Below, in pieces: positions 43,628 to 51,859 of a stretch of 64,000 nt of DNA. The position numbers and the translations under genes were made by a program. Source of the DNA: Marinobacter sp. LQ44 (lineage in GTDB: Bacteria; Pseudomonadota; Gammaproteobacteria; Pseudomonadales; Oleiphilaceae). Every line of letters begins with the position of its first letter. Positions within the stretch are counted from its first letter, which is position 1. The notes beneath the pieces were generated by a model. It was not told the origin of the DNA, ran no database searches, and worked only from the letters and a program-made list of their open reading frames with translations. The stretch covers positions 2,852,001 through 2,916,000 of the forward strand of contig NZ_CP014754.1 of the NCBI RefSeq assembly GCF_001447155.2, written 5' to 3'.

Positions 43628-44773
43628 ATGACCATGCAGATGACAGAAGAACAAAGAATGGCCACGGACGGCTTGAGGAAGGTTCTCGACGCTGAGATTG
43701 AGCCAAAATTGAGAGCCCACGGTGAAAAGTTTATTCCCAAAGAGATGATGAAGGGCTTCATCAAAACGTTGACAGAATATGGTCTGATCAGAGCGCCGTT
43801 CCCAGAACAGTGGGGGGGCTTAGAGATGGATTGGGTCACACATTTGCGCTTGTGGGAGGAGGTTGGTGTCAGTGCAATCGATCTGGCGCTACCAATCCTT
43901 ATCAATGTTTCCGGCGCAGACATGTTAATCAGAAATGCTTCTGATTCCGTGAAGGAAAAATATGTCCCTGGACTGCTCTCTGGTGAAGTTTTCATAAGCA
44001 TGGGGATATCTGAGCCTGACGTCGGTTCGGACGTTGCTGCTGCAAAGACGCGTGCAGTCCGTGATGGGGATTATTGGGTCATTAATGGAGAGAAAACGTG
44101 GATTTCCAATGGAGAGCATATGGATATCTTCGTATGCACCTGTAAGACCGGCGAAGGCGAATTGACACACATCCTTATCGAGGCAGATACACCGGGCCTC
44201 GAAGTGCGTGGCATTCCTAAAATGGCGTTGAACGGACAATCAACCTCTCAAATTTTCCTCGCGGATGTACGCGTACCCGTCGAGAACACTGTCGGGGAGA
44301 TCGGGCAGGGATTAAAGAACACGCTAGTAACCTTTGAGCGTGCCCGGTGTCACATGGCCGCGTGGGGCTATTCGATTGCAAGACGGGCGATGGAAGAGTC
44401 AATTAAATACAGTCAAACCCGATCTCAACATGGGAAATTGATTGCAGGTCATCAGCTGATTGCAGAGAAAATTGCCAACATGGCTACGCAGATTGATGCC
44501 GCTCGATTACTTACGCTCAGGGCAGCAGAAATGATTGATCAAGGTTTGCGGTGTGACAAAGAGTGTGCGATGGCAAAGTGGTTTAGCACAGAAATCGCGG
44601 TAAAGGCCTGTCGAGATGCGGTTCAGATCCACGGCGGTAATGGTGTTACTAAAGAGTTCATCGTAGAGCGACTAGCGAGGGAGGCAATAATTGGCCCTAT
44701 TCCAGATGGAACGACTGAAATCCAAAAGCTGTTAATCGCCCGATCACTAACTGGTGTACCGGCCTTCAGTTAA
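43628..44773 (+). CDS. Acyl-CoA dehydrogenase
   Basis: FAD enzyme for the first step of beta-oxidation (acyl-CoA to 2-enoyl-CoA), cytoplasmic, 381 residues, normal length. Start ATG 43628 (MTMQMTEEQRMATDGLRKVL). Seen: the FAD/substrate block VFISMGISEPDVGSDVAAAK, WVINGEKTWISNGEHMD, the C-terminal helix bundle with QIHGGNGVTKEFIVERLARE and PDGTTEIQKLLIARSL. It leads a three-gene run with enoyl-CoA hydratase and hydroxyacyl-CoA dehydrogenase, giving three consecutive steps. The substrate chain cannot be read from sequence; the cluster suggests a branched acyl group. Confidence 0.92.
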   Translation: MTMQMTEEQRMATDGLRKVLDAEIEPKLRAHGEKFIPKEMMKGFIKTLTEYGLIRAPFPEQWGGLEMDWVTHLRLWEEVGVSAIDLALPILINVSGADMLIRNASDSVKEKYVPGLLSGEVFISMGISEPDVGSDVAAAKTRAVRDGDYWVINGEKTWISNGEHMDIFVCTCKTGEGELTHILIEADTPGLEVRGIPKMALNGQSTSQIFLADVRVPVENTVGEIGQGLKNTLVTFERARCHMAAWGYSIARRAMEESIKYSQTRSQHGKLIAGHQLIAEKIANMATQIDAARLLTLRAAEMIDQGLRCDKECAMAKWFSTEIAVKACRDAVQIHGGNGVTKEFIVERLAREAIIGPIPDGTTEIQKLLIARSLTGVPAFS

Positions 44774-44811
44774 AAAGCCACCAAAACAAGATGACTTGGC
44801 GAGGTAATCAA

Positions 44812-45600
44812 ATGACGAACAGTGCCTTACTTTATGAGCAATCTGGACCCGTTGGGTGGATTAATCTAAACCGCCCGAATGAAATGAATGCGATCAATCT
44901 GCAGATGCTGGATGAGTTTGAAGAGATTTTGCCCAGGATCGCTAATGATGATGCCGTAAAAGTCATTGTTTTGACTGGAAAGGGGAGAGCCTTTTGCGCC
45001 GGAGCAGATCTGAAAGAGATCCTTAATTCTGCTCGCTTACAACCCGGAGAAGCGGATTTTATCGATCGATTAACTGAGCGCGTTTTGAATGTACTTCGTG
45101 ACTTCCCTAAGCCGGTAATCGCGGCCTTGAACGGCATCACGATGGCTGGAGGCCTTGAAACCGCCATGTGTGCGGACATCGTGGTTGCGGCTGATTGCGC
45201 AAGAATCGGAGACGCGCACGCCAACTACGGCGTATACCCTGGAGCTGGCGGCGCAGCAGTTTTACCAAGAATCATTCCTCTTAACGTAGCGAAATTTCTG
45301 CTTTTCACCGGTAGCACGCTTTCTGCAGAAGAAATGAAAATTTACGGATTTGTGAATCAAGTGGTGGATCTTAATTCCCTGCGAGCTGAAACACAAAGGA
45401 TTGCAGAGTTAATCGCAGAGAAAAGCCCAATTGCGCTTCAACGTATGAAAACTGTGGCGAATGAAACAGGCAGCAAGGCTCTTCACGCTGCGTTGGAGCA
45501 TGAACAGGTACTCTTCCGACGCCACATGCGTTCATATGACGCTATGGAAGGCCTTAATGCATTTAGTGAAAAGCGAAGGCCTCAATTCAAAGGTTACTAA
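44812..45600 (+). CDS. Enoyl-CoA hydratase/isomerase family protein
   Basis: Crotonase-fold enzyme, 262 residues, hydrating the enoyl-CoA. The ATG 44812 (MTNSALLYEQSGPVGWINLN) has GAGG upstream; the frame from 44791 is longer but lacks a site. Oxyanion-hole segments are KGRAFCAGADLKEI and LNGITMAGGLETAMCADIVV. Downstream the usual PGAGGAAVLPRIIP occurs. A Glu in GGLE sits near the place of one catalytic Glu of crotonase; the second is not obvious, so isomerase or related chemistry is possible. Spaced 38 bp after the dehydrogenase. Confidence 0.9.
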   Translation: MTNSALLYEQSGPVGWINLNRPNEMNAINLQMLDEFEEILPRIANDDAVKVIVLTGKGRAFCAGADLKEILNSARLQPGEADFIDRLTERVLNVLRDFPKPVIAALNGITMAGGLETAMCADIVVAADCARIGDAHANYGVYPGAGGAAVLPRIIPLNVAKFLLFTGSTLSAEEMKIYGFVNQVVDLNSLRAETQRIAELIAEKSPIALQRMKTVANETGSKALHAALEHEQVLFRRHMRSYDAMEGLNAFSEKRRPQFKGY

Positions 45601-45639
45601 TTCACATTTAGGTCTCAAATATTCAAACAGGAGTAGATC

Positions 45640-46416
45640 ATGAATTTGGAAAATAAAGTAGTTGTGATTAGCGGAGGTGCATCGGGTCTAGGGCTAGCAA
45701 CTGCGCGCTATCTTGTGAAAAAGAAAAAGGCAAAGGTCGCTTTACTAGATATGAACCGAGAAGCCGGACTGAGTGCTGTAGAAGAGCTCGGTGATGAAAA
45801 CGCGATTTTTATAGCCACTGATGTCACCGAAGAGAACGATGTGGATGCCGCGATTAGCGCAACGATCCAAAAATTTGGCGCAATCCATGTGGACATAAAT
45901 GCGGCGGGGATTGTAGCCCCAAAAAAGATTCTCGATAAAAATGGAATTGCGGGCTCGATCAATAATTTTAGAAATGTAATAAACGTCAATCTAGTGGGCC
46001 TATATACAGTAATGGCTAAGTGTGCAGAAAAGATGGCACTGAATGAACCGGATCAAAATGGTGAACGGGGCGTCATTATTAACGTTTCATCGGGCGCTGC
46101 TTGGGAGGGACAGCTTGGACAGTGCGCTTATGGCGCTTCCAAGTCCGGGGTTAACGGAATCAATATTCCAGCAGCACGTGAACTAGGTTCAATCGGTGTT
46201 CGAGTCAATTCAATTGCCCCAGGATTATTCGCAACTCCGATGGTAGATGCGCTGGATTCAAAGGTGAAAAATGCCTTGATCGAAATGTGCGAAGCACCCA
46301 AACGGATGGGTAATGTTGATGAGTTTGCTTCAGCCTGCGTATTTCTAGTTGAAAACGGATATATGAATGGTCGCTATATCCGTCTTGATGCTGCAACAGT
46401 TATGCAGGCGAAATAG
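45640..46416 (+). CDS. Short-chain dehydrogenase, 3-hydroxyacyl-CoA dehydrogenase type 2-like
   Basis: NAD-dependent oxidation of 3-hydroxyacyl-CoA, 258 residues. The Rossmann start is VVVISGGASGLGLATARYLV with GxxxGxG; DVTEENDV fits the adenine site; the NAAG stretch is in INAAGIV. Catalytic Ser lies in INVSSGAAWEG and Tyr-x-x-x-Lys in CAYGASKSGV. The sequence is closest in style to HSD10-type enzymes, known to act on branched short-chain and steroid substrates. It ends the operon; a terminator hairpin follows. Confidence 0.88.
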   Translation: MNLENKVVVISGGASGLGLATARYLVKKKKAKVALLDMNREAGLSAVEELGDENAIFIATDVTEENDVDAAISATIQKFGAIHVDINAAGIVAPKKILDKNGIAGSINNFRNVINVNLVGLYTVMAKCAEKMALNEPDQNGERGVIINVSSGAAWEGQLGQCAYGASKSGVNGINIPAARELGSIGVRVNSIAPGLFATPMVDALDSKVKNALIEMCEAPKRMGNVDEFASACVFLVENGYMNGRYIRLDAATVMQAK

Positions 46417-46438
46417 CGGTAAAAGGATGTGTCCCTTT

Positions 46439-46466
46439 AGCCCTCCAAAATGGGGGGCTCTTTTTA
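46439..46466 (+). terminator. Terminator/C-run hairpin after the hydroxyacyl-CoA dehydrogenase
   Basis: AGCCCTCC-AAAAT-GGGGGGCT followed by CTTTTT. It works as a Rho-independent terminator and belongs to the family of C-run/G-run hairpins of this cluster. Confidence 0.8.
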
Positions 46467-46508
46467 AATTAATTAAATAAAATTTAACAGTTCGTTGAGG
46501 GATAAATT

Positions 46509-47570
46509 GTGCATACCACCAATAGAAGCGTTGCTCAGGGAAACATAATAAATATAGCTCCTCCTAAATTTGGAGAGCTGGTTTCTATCAGTGCTGGTCT
46601 GCTCTGGACAAGGCTTACAATTCCCTCAAAGCTTGACCATATAAATATCTATCTGATTAAAGATAAAGGCGGTTGGTTTGCCATTGATAGTGGCCCAAGT
46701 TCGGATGCTAATCGGGAAATTTGGGAAGAAATAGTACAAAAACTACCTGAGCCAAAAAAGCTCACTGGATTGTTGGTTACACACTGTCATCCTGACCATA
46801 TTGGCCTCTCCGGCTGGATTCAGCAACATTTCCAAGTACCAGTCTATGCCTCCGAGAATGAAATTTCCAAAGCCAGGCGTGACGAGTTTAGCAGGTTATC
46901 CAGTGACCATGAAAAGGATGACTTTTTCTATAGAACTTTGGGGGTTTCGAATACAGAAATACCTGAGTTAAAGAAATACGCAAGAGTAATGGATAACCTT
47001 TATGGTCCTCTCCCAGAGAAAGTAAAAATAATTGAAAAAGGCGAATCTATAATTATAGGCGAAAATGATTGGGATATTTGGTCCGGATCTGGTCATTCCG
47101 TTGAGCATATATGTCTTAAAAACGACAAGCTAGGAATATTTATCTCTGGGGACCAAGTGCTTCCAGGCATAACGCCTCATGTAGGTACGAATATAATAAG
47201 CTTAAATGACAATCCTATAAAAAATTGGCTCGAAAGCTTAACCGATCTAAAGTCATGGGTTAACCCAGATTATTTAGTTTTACCAGCGCATGAAAGGATA
47301 TTTTTCAATGCAATAGCTAGGGTTGACGTGATTTTAGAGCATCATCACAACCTGTTAAGAAAGTTAATTCGAAAGCTTGATCAATGGCTGACTACAGATG
47401 AATTGATATCTTTTGTAGGTTGGGGCGCGGTGAAAGGCTTCGGTCGCTGCCTCGCACTCGAGGAAACATTTGCACACTTAATTTTTCTGGTCAATTCGGG
47501 AGAAGTAAAGGTTCAGAAAAATGAGTCTTCTGACGCTATAGAGTTTCGCTCAACGTTAGTTGAAAAATAG
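46509..47570 (+). CDS. MBL-fold metallo-hydrolase
   Basis: A 353-residue metallo-beta-lactamase-fold hydrolase, starting with GTG at 46509 (GAGGGA upstream). Zinc motif T-H-C-H-P-D-H is in LLVTHCHPDHIGLSG; further ligands are His in WSGSGHSVEHICL, Asp in ISGDQVLPG and His in LVLPAHERI. The C-terminal region after about residue 270 is helical, as in LACTB2/RNase-Z-like relatives. Placed before the acyl-CoA ligase, it might be a thioesterase or esterase of the pathway; this is a guess from position. Confidence 0.85.
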   Translation: MHTTNRSVAQGNIINIAPPKFGELVSISAGLLWTRLTIPSKLDHINIYLIKDKGGWFAIDSGPSSDANREIWEEIVQKLPEPKKLTGLLVTHCHPDHIGLSGWIQQHFQVPVYASENEISKARRDEFSRLSSDHEKDDFFYRTLGVSNTEIPELKKYARVMDNLYGPLPEKVKIIEKGESIIIGENDWDIWSGSGHSVEHICLKNDKLGIFISGDQVLPGITPHVGTNIISLNDNPIKNWLESLTDLKSWVNPDYLVLPAHERIFFNAIARVDVILEHHHNLLRKLIRKLDQWLTTDELISFVGWGAVKGFGRCLALEETFAHLIFLVNSGEVKVQKNESSDAIEFRSTLVEK

Positions 47571-47650
47571 TTATTTTGCTGTTTTCAATTAAACAAGGGC
47601 CTGAGACCATAGCTTATATAAAAATAAGTCCTAACAAGTGAGGAATTTTC

Positions 47651-49213
47651 ATGAAAATTAATTTTAGTAATCACATGGAAAATTTGGCAAATCGATATGG
47701 TGAATGTGAAGCTATTGTAAATATTGAGCGTAATAGGCGATACACCTTCGCAGAGTTTCATGCACTGACTAATAGAATTGTAAACATGATGACGTCGTTA
47801 GGGCTAGGTGCTGGTGATAGGTTCGTTAATATTTTGGATAACGACAATCTTTCGTTACTTCACGCTCCTACTATTTTTAAAGGTTGTGTGACCGGAGCTT
47901 TTACAAACTTCAGAGATTCCTTGGAAGAACATACTTGGCAAGTTGAAGCGTCTGGTGCCAAGGTGGCGTTTATTGAAAATGAGCTCCTCGACTCTCATTA
48001 CAAGATGTTACGAGGTAGAGATGTTACTGTGATTGTAATGGATGAGCCTAAAGAAAGTCTTGATGGTGTTTTCTATTTCTGGGATTTGGTTAACCAGGCT
48101 TCGGATCATAACCCAGATATAGTTGTTGATGACAGAGAACATTGCGCAATAATTCGCTTTACAGGAGGTACCACAGGTAAGGGTAAGCCGGCAATGTACA
48201 GCATTGATAACTGGCTTAGCTGCCGTGATACAGCATTTGCCTTGCAAGATAAGGAGGCATGGATCAGAAATCCCAGATGCATTCATATTGCACCAATAAG
48301 TCACGGGAGTGGTATGTTATTTTTGCCAACGTTGTATTCTGGTGGTTGCACCATTACACAAAATGAAGCGGACTTGAAACTATACTGCAAAAATATTGAA
48401 AAAGAAAAAGCGACGCTCACGTTTCTTGTTCCGACGATACTTTACCGTATGCTTGAGATCGATACAGATTTGAGTTCCCTGAAGTTTGTGATCTATGGCG
48501 CCGCGCCTATGAGTCCCGGAAAGCTTAAACAGTTGCAAGCAAAACTTGGGAATATTTTTGTTCAGTGTTATGGCTCTACCGAACATTTTGGTTTTGCATC
48601 GAACATGGGGACGAGTCAGCATTTGATTAATAAAGAAGAAGATGAGGTTAGGCTTAGTTCAGCTGGGCAGCCGACCCCTGGCGTTGAGTGCATAATCGTG
48701 AACGAAAAAGGTGAGAAGGTCCACAAGGGAGAAACCGGTGAGGTTTGGCTACGTTCCCGAAGTATCTGTCTCGGATATTTGAATGCTCCGGAGCAAACCG
48801 CCAATGAGTTTAAGGACGGATTTTGGAAGTCGGGCGACCTTGGTTATATGGATGATGAAGGGTTTATTTACTTGGTTGACCGAAAAAAAGATATGATTAT
48901 TTCAGGTGGCTTTAACATTTATGCTAATGAAGTCGAAGCGGCACTTAATAGCCATCCTTCAGTTTTAATGTCGGCAGTTGTTGGTATCCCGCATGAAGAA
49001 TGGGGCGAGGCGGTTCATGCTGAGGTTACTTTACGCGAAGGTTTTGATGTAGGTGAAGATGAATTAGTTGCGCATGTTAAAGGTCTGATTGGTGGGTACA
49101 AAGCACCAAAATCTCTAATGATTGTCGACCAGCTTCCTACTAGTGTGGTTGGTAAGGTCTTACGTAGGAAAGTGCGTGAAAAATACTGGAAAGGTGAACG
49201 GAAAATTTCGTAA
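47651..49213 (+). CDS. AMP-dependent acyl-CoA ligase
   Basis: ATP-dependent activation of a carboxylic acid to its CoA thioester, 520 residues. P-loop-like motif IIRFTGGTTGKGKPAMY, the aromatic/acyl pocket HIAPISHGSG, ATP motif QCYGSTEHFG, hinge GFIYLVDRKKDMIISGGFNI, and catalytic Lys in TSVVGKVLRRKVRE are all present. It is of the medium/long-chain fatty acid or cyclohexane-carboxylate type; the exact acid is not predictable. It would feed the beta-oxidation enzymes around it. The gene is AT-rich compared with 60-62 kb. Confidence 0.92.
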   Translation: MKINFSNHMENLANRYGECEAIVNIERNRRYTFAEFHALTNRIVNMMTSLGLGAGDRFVNILDNDNLSLLHAPTIFKGCVTGAFTNFRDSLEEHTWQVEASGAKVAFIENELLDSHYKMLRGRDVTVIVMDEPKESLDGVFYFWDLVNQASDHNPDIVVDDREHCAIIRFTGGTTGKGKPAMYSIDNWLSCRDTAFALQDKEAWIRNPRCIHIAPISHGSGMLFLPTLYSGGCTITQNEADLKLYCKNIEKEKATLTFLVPTILYRMLEIDTDLSSLKFVIYGAAPMSPGKLKQLQAKLGNIFVQCYGSTEHFGFASNMGTSQHLINKEEDEVRLSSAGQPTPGVECIIVNEKGEKVHKGETGEVWLRSRSICLGYLNAPEQTANEFKDGFWKSGDLGYMDDEGFIYLVDRKKDMIISGGFNIYANEVEAALNSHPSVLMSAVVGIPHEEWGEAVHAEVTLREGFDVGEDELVAHVKGLIGGYKAPKSLMIVDQLPTSVVGKVLRRKVREKYWKGERKIS

Positions 49214-49295
49214 TAGCAAGGTAAAAAAGTCATAAATCATAGTGACAATAAATGTCAAATTTGTGATTTAAAAGTTCTAATCTCGGAGAAATATA

Positions 49296-50534
49296 ATGGA
49301 AGATATTTTTGTCGCCGGCGTTGGTATGACAAAATTTGGTCGTCATTTTGATCATAGTTATAAGGAACTGGCGAGAGAGGCTATCGAGCAGGCGCTTACT
49401 GATGCTGGAGCTAGCAAGGCTGATGTAAAGCAAGCATTTTTCGCCTCTTGCGTTATCGGTTTAATGCATGATCAACATATGATTCCTGGTCACGTTGCTT
49501 TGCGGTCGATGGGATTTGAGGGCATTCCTATCTTTAACCTTGAGGGGGCTTGCGCATCTGCTAGCACAGCCCTTCATTTGGCCGAGAACGCTATTAGGAG
49601 CGGGTCTTGTGACATCGCAATTGCTGTGGGCGTAGAGAAAATGAACAGCCCTGATAAGGCAAAAATGTTTTCGGCGTTTGACTCTGCTTGGGATGTTGAA
49701 ACCGTGAGTGATAACCGGGACATCCTCTTAAAGATGGGGGAGGGAGTCGAATGCCCGGAGGGCTCTCAGTCCCCTAGACCATATTCCATGTTTATGGATG
49801 TGTATGCAGCGTTCTCCCGTTTCCATATGAAAACATTCGGAACGACCCAAAGACAAATCGCTGCCGTATCCGCAAAAAACCATCGACACTCTGTTCATAA
49901 TCCTCTCTCGCAGTATCAGGTTGCGTATACTATCGAGGAGGTTTTGGCTGCGCCGCCTATAACCTACCCACTTACATTGCCGATGTGCGCTCCGATTTCG
50001 GATGGCGCGGCGGCTGCGGTTTTGTGTAGCGCCGAGGGGCTAAAGAGGCTTAAGGGGGAAAGCTCAAGAGCCATTAGGCTGCTTGCCAGTATTGTGCGAT
50101 CTAGCTCAGATAGAAGTTTCGATGATTTTGAAAATCACCTAACTGCTTTAGCTGCTAAAGATGCTTATGAAAAGGCTGGCGTTGCTCCAAGCGATGTTGA
50201 CGTTGCCGAGGTTCACGATGCGACTGCGATGGGGGAAATAATACAGGCCGAGAATCTCCAGCTAGCGCCATACGGTGGGGCTGGGTGGGCTGCTGAAGCT
50301 GGCGAGTTCACTGTAGGAGGCCGAATTCCCATCAATCCATCGGGCGGTCTGGAATCCAAAGGGCACCCGATTGGCGCAACCGGAATCGGGCAAGTTTATG
50401 AGCTAGTGACGCAATTGAGAGGCGAGGCTGGAAAAAGGCAAGTCGAAGATGCTCAAATCGCCATTCAAGAAAATGGCGGCGGCATTTACGGAGTTGAGGA
50501 AGCTACAGCTGTAGTAAATATTTTTTCTAAATAG
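49296..50534 (+). CDS. SCP-x-like thiolase
   Basis: Thiolase-fold protein of 412 residues of the lipid-transfer/SCP-x type rather than the FadA type. The nucleophile Cys is in FNLEGACASASTALHLA, the His block in VAEVHDATAMGEI, and the second block in NPSGGLESKGHPIGATG. The family is known to cleave branched 3-oxoacyl-CoAs (isoprenoid and steroid side chains). This supports a branched substrate for the cluster. It follows the ligase and would finish the cycle. Confidence 0.9.
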   Translation: MEDIFVAGVGMTKFGRHFDHSYKELAREAIEQALTDAGASKADVKQAFFASCVIGLMHDQHMIPGHVALRSMGFEGIPIFNLEGACASASTALHLAENAIRSGSCDIAIAVGVEKMNSPDKAKMFSAFDSAWDVETVSDNRDILLKMGEGVECPEGSQSPRPYSMFMDVYAAFSRFHMKTFGTTQRQIAAVSAKNHRHSVHNPLSQYQVAYTIEEVLAAPPITYPLTLPMCAPISDGAAAAVLCSAEGLKRLKGESSRAIRLLASIVRSSSDRSFDDFENHLTALAAKDAYEKAGVAPSDVDVAEVHDATAMGEIIQAENLQLAPYGGAGWAAEAGEFTVGGRIPINPSGGLESKGHPIGATGIGQVYELVTQLRGEAGKRQVEDAQIAIQENGGGIYGVEEATAVVNIFSK

Positions 50535-50550
50535 TACAAACTTAGCATGG

Positions 50551-50587
50551 GCCATGTCGGGGCGCATATAAAATGTCCCGCCATGGC
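50551..50587 (+). other. Hairpin after the thiolase gene
   Basis: GCCATG and CATGGC outer arms with CGGG and CCCG inner arms around an AT-rich loop. No T run follows, so it may be a terminator of low quality or an mRNA end structure. Confidence 0.4.
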
Positions 50588-50749
50588 AACTCAAGCTTGT
50601 CAACCTGTTGGCTCAATGGATCAATTGGATTATTTGAGCCTGAAGCTTTTGTGTTGTCGTTCCCCAACTCTACAGGATGATTTAGTGCGCCGTCTGATTA
50701 ATATGAGCTAGGATAGAAATTTTTCTGTCAGTAAGAGAGGTATTCGATT

Positions 50750-51817
50750 GTGCCCATGCCGATAGCTCCATTCAATCTGACCCTATACGGTCAATTGAAA
50801 CTCAATGGCGGGTGTCGAGCCAGCACTTTGATCAAACGCCTAGTTCATCGTGTCAGTCTTCATTTCTTAGGGAATGCATGCGAGACGGTCCCAAGGATAT
50901 CAAGCTTGCTTCAGGTTAACACTCAGATGGTATTCAAGTGGCGCAAGCGCTACAGTGTGCATGATTTTAAAGGGTTTTATGATTCCCCGCGCCTGAGCCA
51001 GCACCGAAAACTGAACCGTGGAGACGTCAAAATTTATGAGCACACGGTTCACCAGGTTCCGATACAAGCCTTGCACTGGAGTATCAGCCTCACGCGAACA
51101 TGCCGGGGGGGCGTGTTGGCAAGTGCATCAGCTGAAGAATGCGTTAAATTTGAAGCCGCAACGGCTCATTACGTTAAAATCACGAATAATCCGTATTTTC
51201 TCGAGAACGTTTGTGGCATTGTCGGCCTCTATCTGAATCTGCCGGACAATGCGCTGGTCCTCTCTGTTGATGAAAAGACCCAAATTCAGACGTTCGATCG
51301 AACACACCCAAATCTACAGCTCAAGCCAGGCCAAGTTGAGCGTCATACTTACGATTACGAGCAACATAGCACGACAAGCCTTTACGCGGACCTCAACATT
51401 TTGACGGACGAAGTGATTGGCCGTGTCACCCAGCGTCATCACGCCTTGGAATTTTTAGATGTTTTAAGACAGATCGATTGGGAAGCCCCGCAGGATCTGC
51501 AGCTATATGTCATCCTAGATAGCAACTCTTCTCACAACACCTCGGAGGTCAAAGCCTGGCTCGCCAAGAATCCTCGGTTCAAGGTGCATTTCACCCCAAC
51601 CAGCGCGTCGTGGTTGAATGAGGTTGATAAGTGGTTTGGTCAACTGGATCGGCGCGAACTTTATCGAGGAAATTTAACCAGCGTTGGTGAATCGAAGCCA
51701 GGGATTAAGAAGTGTATCAAGGTTCACAACGAAAAACTGGCCAATCCCTTCCGGTGGAATAAAAGTACTGCACACGATTGTATCATTGGCATGGGCAAGT
51801 TTGCGCTTAATCGATAA
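50750..51817 (+). pseudogene. IS630-family transposase, degenerate
   Basis: The frame is open for 355 codons and has all three catalytic acids: ALVLSVDEKTQIQ, LQLYVILDSNSSHNT and SWLNEVDKWFGQLD. But the part between about 51085 and 51190 reads like an IS630 protein only in another frame (HAGGACWQVHQLKNALNLKP at 51087-51146), so two compensating indels have scrambled part of the DNA-binding region. It is probably inactive. No clear TA-flanked inverted repeats were fixed. Confidence 0.75.
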
Positions 51818-51859
51818 TAAGCGTGTAAATTTAATAGGCGCTATATTTGGTGGGCTGGA

